From a virus, in the IMG/VR virus record IMGVR_UViG_3300010367_000095, positions 1 through 22,233 of that record: a stretch of DNA of 22,233 nucleotides; one strand, given 5' to 3'. A program made the translations under genes and the position numbers. Position 1 is the stretch's first letter. Every line of letters begins with the position of its first letter. Shown here in pieces: positions 19,777 through 22,233 of the stretch. Below the pieces are notes generated by a model. The model was not told where the DNA came from, searched no databases, and saw only the letters and a list, made by a program, of their open reading frames with translations.

Positions 19777-22016
19777 TGGCACAGACCTGGGGCGACATCA
19801 TTGGCAGCGGCTACAGCGCTGGTCGCGCGATCGGCAACGACATCGCGACCACGCGGTTCGCGCGCAACGCGCAGAAGATCAAGGATCAGTACACCGAACG
19901 CGCAGCGGCCGAAGGCAAGTCGCTGGAAGACTACCTGCCGGACATCGAAAACGACCTCCAGAAGCTGGCGGTGAAAGTCGGCGCGACGCGGCGCAATGTG
20001 ACCGGCCGCGGCGGGCAGGCGCTCGACCGTGAGTACGCGGGCAGCCTGTACCAGGATGTGCAGCGCGCAAGCGAGCGCCGTGCCGGACAAGCTGCGCTTG
20101 CAGGCGATCAGGCCGGTGCGCGTGATAGTCGTGCGCGCACGCAGTACGCGATCGGTGACTTCGACGCTGGCCAGGGCCAGCAGATCGCCGGCGACACGAT
20201 CCGCGCAACGTCCGGTGCCATGGGCGCTGACGGCCAGTACAACATGGCGCAGGGTGCGCAGAACCTGGCCGGTGTCGGCGCGCGCTACGGCAATGCCGAG
20301 GCCGCGAACGCTCAGCAGCAGGGTGCTACTACGTTCCGACTGCAGGCGGCGCGCGCGAAAGCGGACAGCCTGTTCAATATGGCGCAGAACCCCGAAGCGT
20401 TTTCGCCCGACCAGATCGCTGGCGCGTGGGCCGGCTTCAAGGAAAACGTGCCCGAGCTGGAGCAAATGGACCTGCGCAAGGGTCCGGACAATGTGCTCTA
20501 CCTGTACACCAATGGACAGCCCACCGGTTCGTTCGACGCCAAGAACCAGACTGACGTGCAGGAGCTGGCCACGCTGATGGGCCAGTTCACGAAGGATCCT
20601 GGCGCTTCGCTCCAGGGCTACATGCAGTCGCGCCTCAAGTCGATCGAGGAGAGCAAGGCGCGCGACACGAAGATCGGTGACGACTACCGCGCCGCGCGCA
20701 TCGACGTGATCAAGGGCCTGACCGACAAGGGGTTGCCGGCGGATCTCGCTACCAAAGTGGTCGAGGCGCAGCAGAAGGTGCAGAGCGGCGGTGGCGGCTG
20801 GCAGCTGCAGGATATCGGCGCCGAGCCCGGCACCTTCCTCATGCAGAAAAACGGTCAGGTCTACACGATCAAGACCAACGTGGCGGCAGACCCTGCGAAG
20901 GGTGAAGCGGGTGGCACCCTGCAAGTGTTCGACGGCGAGGGCAACCCGGTGCCGGCGACCGTGCTCAACAAGGAAGATCAGACCACGCTGCGTTCGACGC
21001 TGGTGGATCTGGCCAGCACGGTCGCGGCGTCCAACTACCGGCTGAAAACTGGCGTGCTGCGTGACCAGCTGCAGATCCTCAACGAGCTGGAGTCGCAGGA
21101 GCGCGGGCTGTCTGGCGCGCGTGGAGCGGGCGGCGGTTCGGGCAACTCGCGCGCGGAGCGCAACAACAATCCGGGCAATATCGAAGACGGCGAGTTCGCC
21201 AAGAGCCTGCCTGGCTACGCAGGAAGCGATGGTCGTTTCGCCAAATTCGACACCCCCGAGGCTGGCCAGCAGGCGCAGGGCAAGCTGCTGCAGTCGTACG
21301 CGCGCCGCGGCTTCAACACGGTCGAGAAGATCGTCGGTCGGTGGTCGCCGGAGTCGGACCCGACCAACGCGAAGGGCAGCACGCGCAACTACATGAACTA
21401 CGTGGCCAAGCGTTTGGGTGTGCAGCCGGGCGACAAGCTGGATCTGACCGACCCCAAGGTGGCCACCGAGCTGGCCATGGCCATGTCCGAGTTCGAGAGC
21501 GGCAACACGTCTGGCAGGGGGTCCTCGCCCGTGCAGCGCCAGACCGCGGCAACGGCGTCGACGCCAAAGCCGGCGGCCACCGCGGCAACGGCGCGCAGCG
21601 CCCCTGCAGCGCAGACCGCCCTGCCCCGACGTGCGGAGATCTCGCCCGAGTACGTGCGCGGCGCGGCCAAGGACCTGGATGCCCTGCGGACTAAGTTCGA
21701 GTCGGCCCAGGCTGCGCTCGAGCGGTTCAATGCCGACTTCCCGTCGACGCCACAGGCGCGAATGGAGAGCATGCAGCCAGGCGCGATTCCGACCGTTGGT
21801 CGGAGGTATCAGTCCCCCGAGCAGCAGCGGGTGGGCGAGCGGTTGGCCCAGGACGTGGCCAAGGCCGAGCAGGATCTGCGCGAGGCGACTGGTGAGCTGA
21901 GGGCCAACACCGGCGCGCTGAAGCGCCAGACCGCCGCCAAGGTCCAGACTAAGCGCGACGAGGAGCTGTACAGTAAGTACGGCGGTGCGGCAGACTTCTT
22001 CCGCGCAGCCCAATAA
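19776..22016 (+). CDS. Large internal virion protein with peptidoglycan-degrading type domain
   Basis: ATG at 19776 overlaps the previous stop (TGATG) and has GGGAG eight bases upstream. The 746-residue protein has a helical Ala/Gln-rich N-terminal two-thirds, then a domain at 462-576 beginning RNNNPGNI and containing FDTPEAG and a helical region ending MAMSEFESG. The RNNNPGNI signature is shared by phage structural proteins and lysins with lysozyme or transglycosylase-like activity. The remaining C-terminus is an Ala/Thr/Pro linker (about 580-620) and a coiled coil (to about 735). It would open peptidoglycan during DNA entry. Activity is inferred from the motif. Confidence 0.75.
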   Translation: MAQTWGDIIGSGYSAGRAIGNDIATTRFARNAQKIKDQYTERAAAEGKSLEDYLPDIENDLQKLAVKVGATRRNVTGRGGQALDREYAGSLYQDVQRASERRAGQAALAGDQAGARDSRARTQYAIGDFDAGQGQQIAGDTIRATSGAMGADGQYNMAQGAQNLAGVGARYGNAEAANAQQQGATTFRLQAARAKADSLFNMAQNPEAFSPDQIAGAWAGFKENVPELEQMDLRKGPDNVLYLYTNGQPTGSFDAKNQTDVQELATLMGQFTKDPGASLQGYMQSRLKSIEESKARDTKIGDDYRAARIDVIKGLTDKGLPADLATKVVEAQQKVQSGGGGWQLQDIGAEPGTFLMQKNGQVYTIKTNVAADPAKGEAGGTLQVFDGEGNPVPATVLNKEDQTTLRSTLVDLASTVAASNYRLKTGVLRDQLQILNELESQERGLSGARGAGGGSGNSRAERNNNPGNIEDGEFAKSLPGYAGSDGRFAKFDTPEAGQQAQGKLLQSYARRGFNTVEKIVGRWSPESDPTNAKGSTRNYMNYVAKRLGVQPGDKLDLTDPKVATELAMAMSEFESGNTSGRGSSPVQRQTAATASTPKPAATAATARSAPAAQTALPRRAEISPEYVRGAAKDLDALRTKFESAQAALERFNADFPSTPQARMESMQPGAIPTVGRRYQSPEQQRVGERLAQDVAKAEQDLREATGELRANTGALKRQTAAKVQTKRDEELYSKYGGAADFFRAAQ

Positions 22017-22017
22017 C

Positions 22018-22044
22018 GGCCCCCTCGGGGGCCACCACCCGAGG
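22018..22044 (+). promoter_or_regulatory. Two mutually exclusive hairpins before the last gene
   Basis: Hairpin 1: GGCCCCC (22018-22024) with GGGGGCC (22027-22033). Hairpin 2: CCTCGGG (22023-22029) with CCCGAGG (22038-22044), whose right arm contains the GAGG ribosome binding site of the gene at 22053. The two share bases 22023-22029, so only one can form. Confidence 0.5.
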
Positions 22045-22052
22045 TCAAAAAC

Positions 22053-22233
22053 ATGGCTTGGAACGACGAGACTCTGGACTTGAAGCGGGGGCCTGTTCGT
22101 CGGGCCATTGACCTCGGGCCGGTCGAGAGCCGTCTCGACCAAAGCGCGGACGATTACGCATCCGGCCTGGCCGGCGCCGGTGAGCGACTACGCAAAAGCA
22201 TTACGACCACTACGGGTGGCGGCCTCGGCTTGA
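22053..22233 (+). CDS. Start of a further virion-region gene, cut by the window end
   Basis: ATG at 22053 follows GAGG (22041-22044) at eight bases and stays open for 60 codons to the window end. The visible part is polar and charged (WNDETLDLKRGPVRRAIDLG at the start), then a Ser/Thr/Gly-rich stretch. By position it is likely another internal virion protein, perhaps the largest one as in T7 gene order, but nothing in the visible 60 residues shows a function. Confidence 0.7.
   Translation, partial: MAWNDETLDLKRGPVRRAIDLGPVESRLDQSADDYASGLAGAGERLRKSITTTTGGGLGL

Noticed and set aside
19599-22142. Open frame of 847 codons on the - strand opposite the internal virion proteins
   Set aside because: It spans two well-supported + strand genes and follows from their strong G/C bias at the third codon position. 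The product is dominated by Arg, Leu, His and Val with no domain, and its ends do not fit gene boundaries.
1-22233. CRISPR array, tRNA genes, insertion sequence or terminal repeat
   Set aside because: No regularly spaced repeats, no cloverleaf-like sequence with the conserved TTCGA arm, no transposase, and no match between the first and last bases of the window were seen by eye.

Overview
This window reads as part of a GC-rich double-stranded DNA bacteriophage genome carrying the lysis, packaging, head and tail modules of a short-tailed (podovirus-like) phage. The high GC content, GC-rich third codon positions, Shine-Dalgarno sites and spanin genes point to a high-GC Gram-negative host. I cannot name the host genus. 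No integrase, repressor, tRNA, CRISPR array or insertion sequence is visible. No stretch above 300 bases lacks a gene; the longest untranslated gap is about 170 bases (4040-4207), and it holds a terminator and a possible 33-codon gene.

Left block (1-5596, + strand): small unknown genes (100, 427, 600); a GH19-type endolysin (779); an Ala/Thr-rich possible virion protein (1454); a membrane protein (1892) overlapping a holin-like gene (2380); a 52-residue strongly basic protein (2651); a collagen-like, polyglycine-rich fibre gene (2846) ending at a strong intrinsic terminator (4060-4091); then a tightly overlapping run of unknown protein (4208), inner-membrane spanin (4483), outer-membrane lipoprotein spanin (4739), unknown protein (5056) and a double zinc-ribbon protein (5309). 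The lysis functions are therefore split around a fibre gene.

Middle block (5593-7526, - strand): the terminase small and large subunit genes lie on the opposite strand. Their 3' end shares the stop-codon bases of the zinc-ribbon gene, and their 5' end diverges from the portal gene across about 58 bases.

Right block (7585-22233, + strand): portal, small protein, scaffold, major capsid protein, intrinsic terminator, Pro/Ala-rich protein, adaptor (DUF6682-like), second connector protein, S74-chaperone fibre, beta-propeller-like tail nozzle candidate, second S74-chaperone fibre, small tail protein, GNAT-like protein of 138 residues, and two internal virion proteins, the second with a peptidoglycan-degrading type domain. 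A further gene runs off the window end. The order portal-scaffold-capsid-terminator-tubular proteins-138-residue protein-internal proteins parallels phage T7, although the terminase is placed and oriented differently and fibre genes are inserted.

The most notable non-coding signals are an AT-rich sigma70-like promoter overlapping an 8-bp dyad inside the scaffold gene, which together with the post-capsid terminator could form a dedicated capsid transcription unit; a set of GC-rich hairpins placed just after stop codons; and a pair of mutually exclusive hairpins before the last gene, one of which covers its ribosome binding site.
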